Source: Tetmemena sp. SeJ-2015
Lineage: Eukaryota > Ciliophora > Spirotrichea > Sporadotrichida > Oxytrichidae
Direction: 5' to 3'
DNA length: 64,000 bases
NCBI GenBank assembly: GCA_027382625.1
Contig: JAJKFJ010022341.1
Coordinates: 1 to 64,000, forward strand
The notes below the pieces were generated by a model. It made no database searches and was not told the origin of the DNA. It saw nothing but the letters and a program-made list of their open reading frames with translations. The first letter of the stretch is position 1, and the number at the start of each line of letters is the position of its first letter. Of this stretch, positions 42,921-51,619 are shown piece after piece. The position numbers were made by a program, and so were the translations under genes.

Positions 42921-43931
42921 TCAATTTGTCTTGGTGACTTTACTTAAATGACGTGGCTTATCTGGATCTAAACCACGCGCCACCGACAGATGTGCAGCCA
43001 TCACATAAAAAGATTGTATCGCTGCGATAGGATCAAGATCAGGCGTCGCTGTGGTTGCTAATGTCAAGTTACGTTCTTTGACATCTGCTGGAGCTGCCAA
43101 CAAGACATTCGCACCACGTCCACGCATTTCTTCTGCCAAGGCAATCAAGCCAGCTTGTGCCGGACCACGTGTAGCAAAAATCAATAATGGATAGCCATCA
43201 TCAATCAATGCCATCGGCCCATGTTTAATTTCCGCACCACTAAATGCTTCTGCTTGGATGACTGAGGTTTCTTTGAACTTCAAAGCAGATTCCAAAGCGA
43301 CAGAGAAGCTAATGCCACGGCCGACGACCATAATACGTTGCGCAGGTACTAGAACATCTAAAGCATTCGACCAATCTAATTGCGTAGCAGCGTGCAAAAC
43401 TTGTGGCAGCTCTTCAATTCCAGCTAAGAACGCTGGATCATCTTGCCAATGACCTGCCAAACGTGCGCCTGCAACTAAGGAGGTAATAAAACTCTTGGTG
43501 GCGGCGACGCTTAATTCTGGTCCTGCGTGCAAGGGCATGGTCCATTGCGCGCTTTGTGCCAATGGTGAGCTTGCATCATTAACTAATGCAACTGTGGTCG
43601 CGTCATGTTCACTAAAATAACGAATGGGTTCAACCACATCAGGGCTTTGCCCCGACTGAGAAATCGCTATCGCCAACGCATTTTTCACCTGTAAAGGTGC
43701 CTTGTTCAGGGTCACCAAAGACATCGGCAAAGAAGCAACGATATGACCCAAGCGCGCCATCATTAAATACGCAGCATAATTTGCTGCATGATCGGAACTA
43801 CCACGCGCAATTGTCACCACAGAAGACGGTGGCGTCGCGCGTAATTGCTTCCCCAATTCTATAAATCGTTCACGATCATGGCTTAACTGTGTCGCTACAA
43901 ATTCCCCTGACGAACACGCTTCTTTAAGCAT
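42921..43931 (-). CDS. SIS-domain glucosamine-6-phosphate deaminase (NagB-II type)
   Basis: Probably converts glucosamine-6-phosphate to fructose-6-phosphate and ammonia. It has two SIS domains like the isomerase half of GlmS, with no glutaminase domain: ARGSSDHAANYAAYLM, ISQSGQSPDVVEPIRYF and, in the second, GRGISFSVALESALKFKETS followed by AEAFSGAEIKHGP. The start I prefer, ATG 43931, overlaps the nagA stop by eight bases; an upstream ATG at 43970 lies inside nagA. About 336 residues from that start. Gene order nagA then deaminase supports the role in amino-sugar use rather than synthesis. Confidence 0.9.
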   Translation of the reverse strand: MLKEACSSGEFVATQLSHDRERFIELGKQLRATPPSSVVTIARGSSDHAANYAAYLMMARLGHIVASLPMSLVTLNKAPLQVKNALAIAISQSGQSPDVVEPIRYFSEHDATTVALVNDASSPLAQSAQWTMPLHAGPELSVAATKSFITSLVAGARLAGHWQDDPAFLAGIEELPQVLHAATQLDWSNALDVLVPAQRIMVVGRGISFSVALESALKFKETSVIQAEAFSGAEIKHGPMALIDDGYPLLIFATRGPAQAGLIALAEEMRGRGANVLLAAPADVKERNLTLATTATPDLDPIAAIQSFYVMAAHLSVARGLDPDKPRHLSKVTKTN

Positions 43932-45075
43932 CTTTGAGCTCAATTTTTTCTCCCTCGATATAAACTGCAACTAGATTCAAATCCCGATCAAGAACTACTA
44001 AATCTGCATAAGCATTTACTTGCAGACGGCCGCGATCAGATAATCCTAAAAAATCTGCTGCGTAGGTAGAAACGCGTTTAGATGCATCGTCTAACTCTAA
44101 ACCAATCTTGACTAAATTTCTGAGCGCTTGATCCATCGTCAAAGTGCTACCAGCTAGAGTGCCGTCAGCTAAACGCACACCGCCTAAACACTTATGCACC
44201 ACTTGACGACCAAGCATGTATTCGCCATCGGGCATCCCAGAGGCAGAAGTAGAATCTGTTACACAATATACTTTTGGGATCGCACGTATCGCTGCTTTAA
44301 TAGCACCTGGATGGACATGCAATAAATCTGGAATAATTTCAGCAAAATTCGCATGCGCCAAAGCTGCACCAACCATACCCGGTGCGCGATGATCAAGACG
44401 CGACATCGCATTGTATAAGTGGGTGAAGCTGCTCGCTCCATTCTCGAGCGCGGCGACACCATCTTCGTAAGTACCTAAGGTATGCCCTAATTGCACACGC
44501 ATACCTAGCGCAGTCAATTGGCTGACCATCGCTAGATTACCTTCTACTTCGGGTGCTAAGGTAATCAATTTAATCGGTGCAATCGCGTCTAAATATTTTA
44601 CTTGCTCGAGCGATCCAGCATGTGCAAAATCAGGTTGTGCACCCAACTTACCTGGGTTAATGTAAGGCCCTTCCAAATGTACGCCTAACACGCGTGCAGA
44701 ACCCGCCGTCCGTTGCTGGCAAACGCCTGCTAAAGCTTGCAATGCGGCCTCTAAATCAGACATGGGCGCGGTCATCGTGGTTGCCAGCATGCTGGTCGTA
44801 CCATGCTGCGCATGCATGCGTGAAATTACCTGAACTGCGTTACCCGCTTCCATCGTGTCTTTACCACCGGCACCATGCACATGCAAATCAATAAAGCCAG
44901 GCAAAATATAAGCAGCATTATTCGAGCGTGGATCGACCGCACTACCTTGTATCTCTTCAATCTTGTCAGCAAAAGAAATTGTTCCAGCGACCCATCCGTC
45001 CGCTGTCAATACATTGCCTTCTATGGTTTGCATGAGAGATTGTTGAGCTTGCTGATTTTGCTGCACTGAAATCAT
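43924..45075 (-). CDS. nagA: N-acetylglucosamine-6-phosphate deacetylase
   Basis: Removes the acetyl group from GlcNAc-6-phosphate. An amidohydrolase fold: IDLHVHGAGG, GVHLEGPYINP, VQLGHT, THLYNAMSRLDHRAPGMVG and CVTDSTSASGMPDG. The GTLAGSTLTM motif closes the barrel. Length 383 residues. ATG 45075 overlaps the GntR stop (ATGA), so the regulator and nagA are coupled. The first 15 residues are Gln-rich (QQNQQAQQ) and are extra to the family. It is in frame and complete. Confidence 0.95.
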   Translation of the reverse strand: MISVQQNQQAQQSLMQTIEGNVLTADGWVAGTISFADKIEEIQGSAVDPRSNNAAYILPGFIDLHVHGAGGKDTMEAGNAVQVISRMHAQHGTTSMLATTMTAPMSDLEAALQALAGVCQQRTAGSARVLGVHLEGPYINPGKLGAQPDFAHAGSLEQVKYLDAIAPIKLITLAPEVEGNLAMVSQLTALGMRVQLGHTLGTYEDGVAALENGASSFTHLYNAMSRLDHRAPGMVGAALAHANFAEIIPDLLHVHPGAIKAAIRAIPKVYCVTDSTSASGMPDGEYMLGRQVVHKCLGGVRLADGTLAGSTLTMDQALRNLVKIGLELDDASKRVSTYAADFLGLSDRGRLQVNAYADLVVLDRDLNLVAVYIEGEKIELKDA

Positions 45076-45806
45076 CTAAACAACTCCACTACAAAGTCAT
45101 AGTAATCACTGCGGCAATACGAATGCGTTAACTCGACCGCTGCGCCATTTGCAAGGTAACCGACCCGCGTGATCAGCAGCATCGCTGTGCCCTGCTTTAA
45201 ACCAATTAACTTGGCCTGCTCTGCAGTCGCACTGACCGCACGAATGTGCTGTAACGCTCGGGTCGGTGATGCATTATTTTGATCGAGGTAACCATATAAA
45301 CTATCTGTTACCAATTTAGGATTGGGTAAATAAAGATTGGGAATAGTCGTACTCTCAATTGCCATCACCACATTGTCTGCAGTACGCAAACGCTTCAACC
45401 TGGAAACCACTGAATGCGGGGATAATCCTAAAGACAAAATTTCTTCTGGCGAGGCAACACCAGTTTCACGTGACAACCATTGGGAGCCAGGCATGAAACC
45501 ACGTTGGCGCAATTCTTCACTGAAGTTCGTCAAACGCGACAAAGGTTGCTCTAGTTTTGGTGTGATATACGTACCGGAACCATGCTTACGCGTTAATAAG
45601 CCACGCTCACACAACATCTCAATTGCCTTACGCGCTGTCACACGCGAAATATCTAAGGTTTCAGCCAATACGCGCTCAGATGGCAATGCCTCATCTGGCT
45701 GCCAATAACCATTATGAATTCCATTCGCTAATTTATTTGCTAACTGCAAATACAGCGGCGTAGAACTATCACCATCAGGTTTAAAATCGAGCAATTGTGC
45801 CAGCAT
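45072..45806 (-). CDS. GntR/HutC-family regulator of amino-sugar use (NagR/NagQ/DasR-like)
   Basis: A 244-residue repressor-type protein. Residues about 25-85 are a winged helix of the GntR family (LPSERVLAETLDISRVTARK, then GLLTRKHGSGTYI). The C-terminal part is a UTRA sensor domain, which in related proteins binds phosphorylated amino sugars. It is co-transcribed with the kinase, nagA, deaminase and nagZ genes. I propose that it binds the GGTATT repeats at 28089, 46873 and 50194-50278; none of this has been tested here. Confidence 0.9.
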   Translation of the reverse strand: MLAQLLDFKPDGDSSTPLYLQLANKLANGIHNGYWQPDEALPSERVLAETLDISRVTARKAIEMLCERGLLTRKHGSGTYITPKLEQPLSRLTNFSEELRQRGFMPGSQWLSRETGVASPEEILSLGLSPHSVVSRLKRLRTADNVVMAIESTTIPNLYLPNPKLVTDSLYGYLDQNNASPTRALQHIRAVSATAEQAKLIGLKQGTAMLLITRVGYLANGAAVELTHSYCRSDYYDFVVELFR

Positions 45807-45864
45807 ATTTCTTATCCTTCTAAGTCTCTAGAGTCTCTGGAGTTTCTGAAGTCGTTGAATTGAG

Positions 45865-46782
45865 CTACGACTTCGTCAAATGGTTTCTGACCAAAATAAG
45901 CGCACCGGAAGAAGAATCACCAATTGGTTTACTTACGCGCTTCAATAATTTTTCTGGCAAATAGTTCCAAACCGCATCTGCCAAACCGCCACATAAAGCG
46001 ATTGGCATTTCACAATTCGGATCTAAGGCATTCGCCATTTTTTCTACCTCTACACCTGCCTCTATTAAGATGCTTTTCGCTTTTTGATTACGTGCAGCAT
46101 ATTGAATAACCAAAGGCGCTAACTGCGCAAATTTAGTTTGCGTCGCGCCGCCTAACCAAGCAAAAACCGCATCTTTATCACCACCACAAAAATCGATAAT
46201 AGCAGTTGCAAACTCATCACCTGCGGCCCGTCCATCTAACACATGCTGTACATGATTAATTGCTCGCAAGCCCATCCAAGCACCACTTGCCTCATCGCTT
46301 GAAGGGAATCCCCAACCACCAACTTCACGCCGACTGCCATCAGCTAGCATGACCTCACCAACACTACCAGTTCCAAGAGCGATAATCGCTCCTGGTTTGC
46401 CCTGATGTGCTCCAAGCAAGGTTGTACCCGCATCTGTTTCTGCAAATAGCAAGCCAAATCCGGGATTTGCGGCGACAAACTCCGCCGCCCAAAGCTTATT
46501 ATTCACACCAGCCAAACCACAACCAATCGCGATCTGCTGAAATGCAGGAGCAACAATACCACTTGTTGCAAATGCCTGCTCAATTGCTGATAGAATAGCT
46601 TTCCACGCAGCGCTAGCTCCATGCATCAAACCAGAGGGACCGGCGGTACCGCGAGCAAGTTCAATACCATTTCTATCCGTCAACACGATGCGCGTACCGG
46701 TGCCACCGCCATCAACACCGATCAGATATTGAATTTGCGTCGATTGAATTTGCTGATTTTGCTGCATTTGGTTCACGGGCAT
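45865..46782 (-). CDS. BadF/BadG/BcrA-type ATPase, probable N-acetylglucosamine kinase
   Basis: Would phosphorylate GlcNAc (or glucosamine) after uptake. The ASKHA fold is visible: phosphate-1 loop GVDGGGTGTRIVL, GLAGVNNK, ALGTGSVGEV for phosphate-2, GGWGFPSSDEASGAWMG, and ALCGGLADA at the end. Length about 305 residues. The open frame begins at TTG 46809; ATG 46782 or ATG 46767 are better starts, and the first residues are Gln-rich (QQNQQ). It is the first gene of the operon, with the GGTATT element about 90 bases upstream. Confidence 0.88.
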   Translation of the reverse strand: MPVNQMQQNQQIQSTQIQYLIGVDGGGTGTRIVLTDRNGIELARGTAGPSGLMHGASAAWKAILSAIEQAFATSGIVAPAFQQIAIGCGLAGVNNKLWAAEFVAANPGFGLLFAETDAGTTLLGAHQGKPGAIIALGTGSVGEVMLADGSRREVGGWGFPSSDEASGAWMGLRAINHVQHVLDGRAAGDEFATAIIDFCGGDKDAVFAWLGGATQTKFAQLAPLVIQYAARNQKAKSILIEAGVEVEKMANALDPNCEMPIALCGGLADAVWNYLPEKLLKRVSKPIGDSSSGALILVRNHLTKS

Positions 46783-46872
46783 TTCCAGAGAAAAAACGTT
46801 AACTATCAAGTAGCGATAGACCGAATTTGAGATATGGGAACACTTTAGGTGTTTCCAAAGTGGCTGTCAATA

Positions 46873-46889
46873 GGTATTTAAGTGGTATT
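46873..46889. promoter_or_regulatory. Candidate operator GGTATTTAAGTGGTATT before the nag operon
   Basis: Two perfect GGTATT halves with an 11-base period, one turn of DNA. Same design as at 28089 and 50211. It lies about 90 bases before the kinase start. Confidence 0.6.
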
Positions 46890-47016
46890 TAAAATTTTCT
46901 TCATTCTTTCGTTTAAGCACAACAATATTGCGTCAATTTAGTAGCGAAACACGACCCAGCTCTATACTCAATAAAGTACTCAAAAACGCATCGACATCAA
47001 ACAAAACAAAGAGCGG

Positions 47017-47049
47017 AAAAAAAAGTGACGAAGCTAATGGCCTCGTCAC
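47017..47049 (-). terminator. Intrinsic terminator after the TonB-dependent receptor gene
   Basis: On the minus strand GTGACGA pairs with TCGTCAC over an 11-base loop and is followed by eight Ts. Confidence 0.85.
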
Positions 47050-47075
47050 TCCTTTCCTTTGACACTGACAAAAAC

Positions 47076-47103
47076 CGGTCGTCATCGTTTCCTACGACGA
47101 CCG
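47076..47103 (-). terminator. Second hairpin after the receptor gene
   Basis: Perfect eight-base stem CGGTCGTC with GACGACCG and a 12-base loop. It has no clear T run, so it may protect the 3' end of the mRNA rather than end it. Confidence 0.55.
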
Positions 47104-47122
47104 TCGCTTGATTACATCTCAA

Positions 47123-49915
47123 TTACATCTTTGCGCGCAGAGTCAAATAGTATTGACGACCACTTTGATAAATTGAACGTGGTTGGTTCTCATTCAAAGC
47201 AAAATACTTCAATTTTGGCTTATTCAAGTTATGCGCATCAAATGAAATCGCAAAATTATCATTGATTTTGTAACCTAAAGAAGCAGATAAAGATCCTGTT
47301 GCTGCTTGTGAGAAAGCTGTCTCACGATCCAAGCCACTGTAGAACGCTGAACGATAGCTATAGGACAGACGCGCATTGAACGTGTCGTCTTCATAGTAAC
47401 CACTCAAGTTATACGTATTCTTCGAAGCACCAACAACTTCTTGATCTTTCGCATCTTTTGCATCAGCGTAAGTGTAGTTCGTTGCAAAACCAAAGTTCGC
47501 ACCAATTGGCTGTTCGTATGCCAACTCAAAACCTTTTACTTTCGCACTGGTATTTACTGGTACGCTCAAGACGTAAGGAACCATTGCACCTTGGGGAATT
47601 GCCGCACTGGTCGTGAAGTAGCTACGTGAAACCTGACCAATTCCAACATAACTGGTCAAATCCATGTAGTACACGCTACCAGACAACAAAGCACGTGGTG
47701 CAAAATACCATTCCAAGGAAACATCCAGATTATTGGAGCGAATTGGCTTCAAGTTTGGATTCGCACCACTACCGCTACCAACGCCTGTTGCAGTTGCTGG
47801 TGGGCTCAAGCTAATTGCACTAGCCAATGCGCCAAAGTCTGGACGCGTCATGGTTTTGGAAACCGCAAAACGAGCAACCAAATCTTTCTGTACATCAAAA
47901 CGCAAGTTCAAACTCGGCAAAATATCATTAAAGGTATTTTCAGTTGTCGCGAAATGGAAAGTACCAAAATCAGATGTCTTCTGACCTGCACCTGGGCCTG
48001 TCAAAGTGGACACGACGTTTTCCTTCGTTTGTACATAACGCAGACCAACATTACCGCTCCAACCTTCACCTTCCATGTTTCCTTGTACATAGAACGCATT
48101 GACGTTTTCTTTCAAGGCAAACTGCGTACCGTAATCAAGACGTGTTCCGTTGTTGTCACGATTGGAATACTTATTAAACTCAGCCAATTGCGCTGGTGTG
48201 TAATACCAAATATTCGATGGGAAATTACCACCTAAGCCAGAACCATAGTTAGATGGATATTGGCTGACTGTAGATGGGAACTTAGCTGGATCGTTTTGCG
48301 CGATCGTGCCGACTGGACACCATGTTGATTGTGACCAATCCCAAGGCGCTTGTGTACCAGCAGCATTTTTACAGCCAGGTCCTTGGCCAAGCGCAGCATC
48401 GCTACTACGTTTATGTTCGGTAGCACGTACACCAAATTTCAATGAACTAAATACACCTTGATTTAACTGATACTCACCATCTAACTTCGCCCAAGATTCT
48501 TTGTCATCGACTATCGTATTTTGATAACCAAATACCCAACCCAAAGTATCGTTTGCACGGCTTCCGTAATTTGTATTACCTAATTTCCAATCTGCCGCGT
48601 TATCAACGCCGTTAATACGATAGGAGGCACCTGAGCCAATCCCTACGTTCCACTCAGCCACGTCTTGCGTTGGCGTCTTACCTTTGGCTTTGGAAGTACC
48701 CAATTGACCATTAAATTTCAAGTCAGCATTCGCCTTCCAAGTCGCATCAACACTGAAGAAATTGACTTCTGAACCAGCGTCTGGGCGAGAGATCTGATCA
48801 TAAACGCCATATGTCTTACCTGCAATTGGCTTGAAAGTTGCGCTAGTCAAGGTTTTTACGCCATTATTGTTTGCAACGGTATAGCCTGGCTCTGGTGTTT
48901 GACCGTTACCTGCATCAATAACACTTGAACCCCAGAACATGTAGTTTCGGTTGTAGTTGGCAGCATCTAACTTTGAACTGAAGCCACTCAACACCACATC
49001 AAACTCATTACTTGGTTTAAATTGCGCACTAACCAAACCACCTGTGCGATGGCGTGTCTGCTCAAACAAAGCAGAACCCATCAAACTCGGATAATAAGCG
49101 CCAGCCAAGTCAGGATTTGTTTTCGCCATTGGGCTACCTGCAGCAATTTGAGACCAGCCCAAAATCTCTTGACCGTCACGACGCAAACTACGCTTTTCCG
49201 AGAACGCTTGTACCATCAAACCAAACGTATTTACATCATTTTTCCAGTTAATCAAACCGCTAATTTGTGGGTCTGTTTTCTTAGGTAGCTCAGCATAAAC
49301 AACCCCAAGTGAAGCTTCCGCTGTTAATTGCTTTTTAAATTCCAATGGCTTACGCGTAATCACATTGATGGAACCAGCAACACCACCTTCTACCAAACTT
49401 GCTTGTGAAGTCTTATTGACTTCGATACGACCAACTAATTCTGAAGGCAACAAGGTATAACTGATAGAACGACCGACACCGGCGCCAGATTGGTTCAAGA
49501 CAAACCAATCGCCTGCAGCCATGTTGTGACCATTAATCAATGTCTGAGTCAAACTTGGATTCGTACCACGCATACTGACACGATCATTCTCATCGAAACC
49601 GCCTTCATTACCAGAGGCTGAGCTAGTCGTCACACCAGAAACACGTTGCAAAGAATCCGCTACGTTTTTGTCCGGCATCTTACCGATGTCTTCAGCAGTA
49701 ATCACTTCGATATGTGATTCAGCATTACGTTTTTGATTCAAGGACTGCTGCATTGACGCACGAACACCAGTGACCGTCACTTGCTGCGTCTCGTCTTTTT
49801 TCGCCTCTGCTTGCTGCGCCTGTGCCGACATTGATGTTGCCATCGCTGCCGTAACGATCAAAACAGATACCGCAGAAGCGATAGGTGTCAGATTTAGTTT
49901 CAAATTACTTTTCAT
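47123..49915 (-). CDS. TonB-dependent receptor, probable amino-sugar/chitooligosaccharide uptake
   Basis: Outer-membrane channel powered by TonB. From ATG 49915 (with GGGGGAA upstream) it has a signal peptide of about 33 residues ending SAQAQQ, a plug domain (EVITAEDIGKMPDKNVADSL, RVSMRGTNPSLTQTLINGHN), and a 22-strand type barrel ending in YYLTLRAKM with a terminal hydrophobic-type motif. The plug signature (RVSGVTTSS and IEVNKTSQASLVEGG) is of the kind seen in sugar-linked receptors of Xanthomonas and related bacteria. The substrate is inferred from the adjacent nag operon and shared GGTATT elements. The open frame extends to 49975 without a better start. Confidence 0.9.
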   Translation of the reverse strand: MKSNLKLNLTPIASAVSVLIVTAAMATSMSAQAQQAEAKKDETQQVTVTGVRASMQQSLNQKRNAESHIEVITAEDIGKMPDKNVADSLQRVSGVTTSSASGNEGGFDENDRVSMRGTNPSLTQTLINGHNMAAGDWFVLNQSGAGVGRSISYTLLPSELVGRIEVNKTSQASLVEGGVAGSINVITRKPLEFKKQLTAEASLGVVYAELPKKTDPQISGLINWKNDVNTFGLMVQAFSEKRSLRRDGQEILGWSQIAAGSPMAKTNPDLAGAYYPSLMGSALFEQTRHRTGGLVSAQFKPSNEFDVVLSGFSSKLDAANYNRNYMFWGSSVIDAGNGQTPEPGYTVANNNGVKTLTSATFKPIAGKTYGVYDQISRPDAGSEVNFFSVDATWKANADLKFNGQLGTSKAKGKTPTQDVAEWNVGIGSGASYRINGVDNAADWKLGNTNYGSRANDTLGWVFGYQNTIVDDKESWAKLDGEYQLNQGVFSSLKFGVRATEHKRSSDAALGQGPGCKNAAGTQAPWDWSQSTWCPVGTIAQNDPAKFPSTVSQYPSNYGSGLGGNFPSNIWYYTPAQLAEFNKYSNRDNNGTRLDYGTQFALKENVNAFYVQGNMEGEGWSGNVGLRYVQTKENVVSTLTGPGAGQKTSDFGTFHFATTENTFNDILPSLNLRFDVQKDLVARFAVSKTMTRPDFGALASAISLSPPATATGVGSGSGANPNLKPIRSNNLDVSLEWYFAPRALLSGSVYYMDLTSYVGIGQVSRSYFTTSAAIPQGAMVPYVLSVPVNTSAKVKGFELAYEQPIGANFGFATNYTYADAKDAKDQEVVGASKNTYNLSGYYEDDTFNARLSYSYRSAFYSGLDRETAFSQAATGSLSASLGYKINDNFAISFDAHNLNKPKLKYFALNENQPRSIYQSGRQYYLTLRAKM

Positions 49916-50193
49916 GTATTCCCCCAAGGATTTCATCAAACTTCCAAAATGCAGAAAACTCGCTTTACGATTCAACTACCAGCTCGTCACTACACCTATT
50001 TCAAACTCGTCTACTTACTTCGGAATCGGGTAGCGCCAACATCATTCATTCTCTGATGCCAACGCCACCCATGTCCCAAACAAGCACATCAATACGGATT
50101 GCCGTGCCGCTCCAGCATCTGACTACTCAAACTGAATACTCCCCCCACAGGAATAATTAGCAGATCTCGAAGAGCTTTCACTTTAATTTTATT

Positions 50194-50278
50194 AATACCA
50201 ATTGTCAAACGGTATTCATGTGGTATTACATTTATTTGATTGGTATCATACAAATATTTCACAATGGTATTAACACCA
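50194..50278. promoter_or_regulatory. Array of GGTATT elements upstream of the receptor gene
   Basis: AATACC at 50194 (inverted), GGTATT at 50211 and 50222 (11-base period), GGTATC at 50242, and TGGTATTAACACCA at 50265-50278, a near-perfect palindrome of TGGT-ACCA type. The array lies 280-365 bases before ATG 49915, which implies a long leader or more than one promoter. Confidence 0.6.
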
Positions 50279-50348
50279 CACAAAGTCAATTTAATCTAAC
50301 ATATTGTTTACAATCATATTTTTTGAATAAATAAATCTAATTCAACGC

Positions 50349-50380
50349 ATTGGTATGTTGACTCAATCCAACATACCAAT
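50349..50380. promoter_or_regulatory. Perfect 12-base inverted repeat in the receptor control region
   Basis: ATTGGTATGTTG and its exact complement lie eight bases apart. The core resembles the TGGTAT elements nearby. It has no T run, so I take it as a binding site rather than a terminator. Confidence 0.5.
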
Positions 50381-50642
50381 TTAAAAAATCGAGTTATTTT
50401 CTAAGCTTTAAGAAAAAACGCAGACTCCGGATAAATTACTTGATTAACTTTCAAAAAAATTACTATTCGGAACTGTATGAATAGAAAGCTAGCCATAAAA
50501 CTTGACCAAAATACGGCAAGCGCGCGATGATGAGTTAAGTTCAAACTGAATATACTTTGCTTGGGTTTGATATCGTAGTTAGATGAGATGCCGAGCAAAC
50601 TATTTAGCATTGAACACTCAACACCGACGACGCGAATCAACT

Positions 50643-51386
50643 ATGCCTCAGCACTATCTTGCAAAACTCACTTCCCCTAAGCGTGATGCGAAAACAAATC
50701 TGCATCTAGGTGTGACTTTGTGCTGGATTGCAGGTGCGCTAAATGCGGGAGGCTTTTTAGCGGTTGGCGAGTACACCTCACACATGACAGGTTTGCTTTC
50801 AACAGCTGCGGATGAACTGATTCTTGGACACAGCATGGCAGCGCTCGCAGCGCTATTTATGATGTTGTCGTTTATTTGTGGCGCGGCTTGTACCGCTTTA
50901 ATTGTGAATTACGCGCGGCGTAATTTTCCTCGCTTTATATATTCGCCTGTCTTATTTTTAGAGGCTGTTTTACTACTCATCTTTGGCATGCTGGGACAAG
51001 GATTGTTGAAGCATGAAATGATCACGGTCTCGTTCACCGCGATTTTATTGTGTTACATGATGGGCTTACAAAATGCATTGATCACCAAAATTTCACACGC
51101 AGAAATTCGCACCACACACGTCACCGGATTAGTCACCGATATCGGTATCGAACTGGGAAAATTACTCTATTGGAATCGCGATCATGAACACGATCAAGAC
51201 TTAAAAGTGATCGTCAATAAACAGAAGCTAAGGCTTCATTGCACTCTGGTTCTATCATTTGCAATCGGCGGTGTACTTGGTGCAGCGGGCTTTAAATATT
51301 TGGGATTTATTTCTAGCGTACCGCTGGCACTGGCATTAATTGCATTGGCGCTTGCGCCGATGTTTAGTAACGCAAGTGTCCAATAA
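50643..51386 (+). CDS. YoaK/DUF1275-family membrane protein
   Basis: A 247-residue inner-membrane protein with about six helices. DUF1275 signs are LHLGVTLCWIAGALNAGGFLAVGEYTSHMTG at the start and GLQNALITKISHAEIRTTHVTGLVTDIGIELG in the middle, the usual conserved Thr-His-Val-Thr-Gly core. The role is unknown. ATG 50643 is chosen, since the family aligns from about there; the earlier in-frame ATG at 50583 adds a basic leader. It is divergent from the receptor gene, with a terminator right after its stop. Confidence 0.88.
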   Translation: MPQHYLAKLTSPKRDAKTNLHLGVTLCWIAGALNAGGFLAVGEYTSHMTGLLSTAADELILGHSMAALAALFMMLSFICGAACTALIVNYARRNFPRFIYSPVLFLEAVLLLIFGMLGQGLLKHEMITVSFTAILLCYMMGLQNALITKISHAEIRTTHVTGLVTDIGIELGKLLYWNRDHEHDQDLKVIVNKQKLRLHCTLVLSFAIGGVLGAAGFKYLGFISSVPLALALIALALAPMFSNASVQ

Positions 51387-51424
51387 AAATGAGCGCATTC
51401 AAATAATTTGAAGACGCTCATTTT
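51387..51424 (+). terminator. Intrinsic terminator after the DUF1275 gene
   Basis: AAATGAGCG pairs with CGCTCATTT around a 19-base centre, followed by a short T run. It also faces the convergent peptidase gene. Confidence 0.75.
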
Positions 51425-51619
51425 ATGTCGAATCAAATCAAACTGCGTTCAACGCATATTTACCAACACTATTTGGCTTCTATCATCTCTAGCAAAACAT
51501 TTGCGAGCAATCAATTGTAGACCAAAAAGACTGCGCTACAGCACTGCGACGAACTAGTCTATCAGCAGATTCTGATTAAACAGTGCCGTAATTTCCGAAG
51601 AAGTTTCGCCCTTCGTCAT

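Larger units (their letters stand above)
46783..47122. other. Region between the kinase gene and the receptor gene
   Basis: Holds the operator element at 46873-46889 and the terminator and hairpin of the receptor gene. No gene seen. Confidence 0.65.
49916..50642. other. Long control region upstream of the receptor gene
   Basis: A 727-base AT-rich stretch between divergent genes. It holds the GGTATT array (50194-50278) and the inverted repeat at 50349-50380. No gene seen. Confidence 0.7.
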
